Assembly (NCBI GenBank): GCA_938008575.1
Contig: CALLKB010000122.1
Coordinates: 1 to 6,565, forward strand
DNA: 6,565 nt
From: an uncultured Cytophagaceae bacterium
GTDB taxonomy: Bacteria; Bacteroidota; Bacteroidia; Cytophagales; Spirosomataceae
Direction: 5' to 3'
In this document: one piece after another, positions 6,247-6,565 of the stretch
Position numbering within the stretch: the stretch's first letter is position 1
Layout: each line of letters opens with the position of its first letter
The notes under the pieces: model-generated
What the model was told of the DNA's origin: nothing
Databases searched by the model: none
Seen by the model: only the letters and a program-made list of their open reading frames with translations
Program-made: the position numbers and the translations under genes

Positions 6247-6565
6247 CCCCACAATTGATTTTATACGCGGTACCTTTTTTCCTCCTAACGGTTTTATTCG
6301 AATCGTGGCTGGCATATAAAGAACACCGTGATTTTATTGAGGCTAAAGATTCCCTAACTTCCATTGGGCTTGGACTAGGGAATTTAGCTGTCGGTATGAT
6401 TACCAAAAGCCTTGCATACGTTACCTATTTCTATGTATATGACCATTGGCGTTTGGCCGATTTTCAATTCAATTGGTGGCCGGTTTGGGTATTTGCATTT
6501 TTAGCGGAAGACATGACTTATTATTGGGTACACCGCATTTCGCATGAAGTTCGATTTTATTGGGC
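6243..6565 (+). CDS. Sterol desaturase / fatty acid hydroxylase family protein (partial, 3' end outside window)
   Basis: The first 107 codons of a membrane protein are present, running off the window edge. ATG 6243 overlaps the hydrolase stop as ATGA, which fixes the start. Hydrophobic stretches at about 4-20, 41-64 and 79-88 are followed by EDMTYYWVHRISHEVRFYW (89-107), which contains the first histidine box HRxxH (H97, H101) of the fatty-acid-hydroxylase superfamily, preceded by the usual acidic-xx-YYW context. Members are integral-membrane di-iron enzymes that hydroxylate, desaturate or oxidatively cleave lipids and need electrons from a redox partner. The later histidine boxes should lie beyond the window. 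Which reaction it catalyses (sterol C-5 desaturation, sphingolipid or fatty acid hydroxylation, alkylglycerol cleavage, carotenoid hydroxylation) cannot be told. Confidence 0.85.
   Translation, partial: MTPQLILYAVPFFLLTVLFESWLAYKEHRDFIEAKDSLTSIGLGLGNLAVGMITKSLAYVTYFYVYDHWRLADFQFNWWPVWVFAFLAEDMTYYWVHRISHEVRFYW

Overview
The window looks like chromosomal DNA of a member of the Bacteroidota, most likely a Cytophagales-type bacterium. The grounds are the C-terminus of a TonB-dependent receptor ending in an aromatic-rich last strand followed by DELLNK, an AT-leaning composition, mostly weak or absent Shine-Dalgarno sequences, and protein families typical of that phylum. The lineage below phylum is a guess from protein style.

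Layout. 1-282: tail of an outer-membrane TonB-dependent receptor, closed by a strong intrinsic terminator (301-333). 367-3183: a complete uvrA, the damage-recognition ATPase of nucleotide excision repair. 3183-4030: a compact element made of a reverse-strand REP-associated tyrosine transposase (RAYT, Y1/HUH family) between two 41-nt copies of a GC-rich hairpin that mirror each other at their outer feet. It is wedged between the uvrA stop codon and the start of the next gene. 4046-6565: a forward gene cluster joined by two ATGA stop/start overlaps. It encodes a membrane protein with two 4Fe-4S clusters, a secreted or membrane-anchored alpha/beta hydrolase, and the N-terminal part of a sterol-desaturase/fatty-acid-hydroxylase family membrane enzyme that runs off the window.

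How the parts relate. The receptor and uvrA are separated by the terminator and look like independent units. The RAYT and its hairpins fit the known REP/RAYT arrangement, in which an HUH enzyme acts on dispersed hairpins as single-stranded DNA; this is the most unusual structure here. The three-gene cluster could form one membrane-associated redox/lipid module, with the iron-sulfur protein passing electrons to the di-iron enzyme, but that link rests only on gene coupling. No RNA genes, CRISPR array, phage genes or replication origin were recognised.
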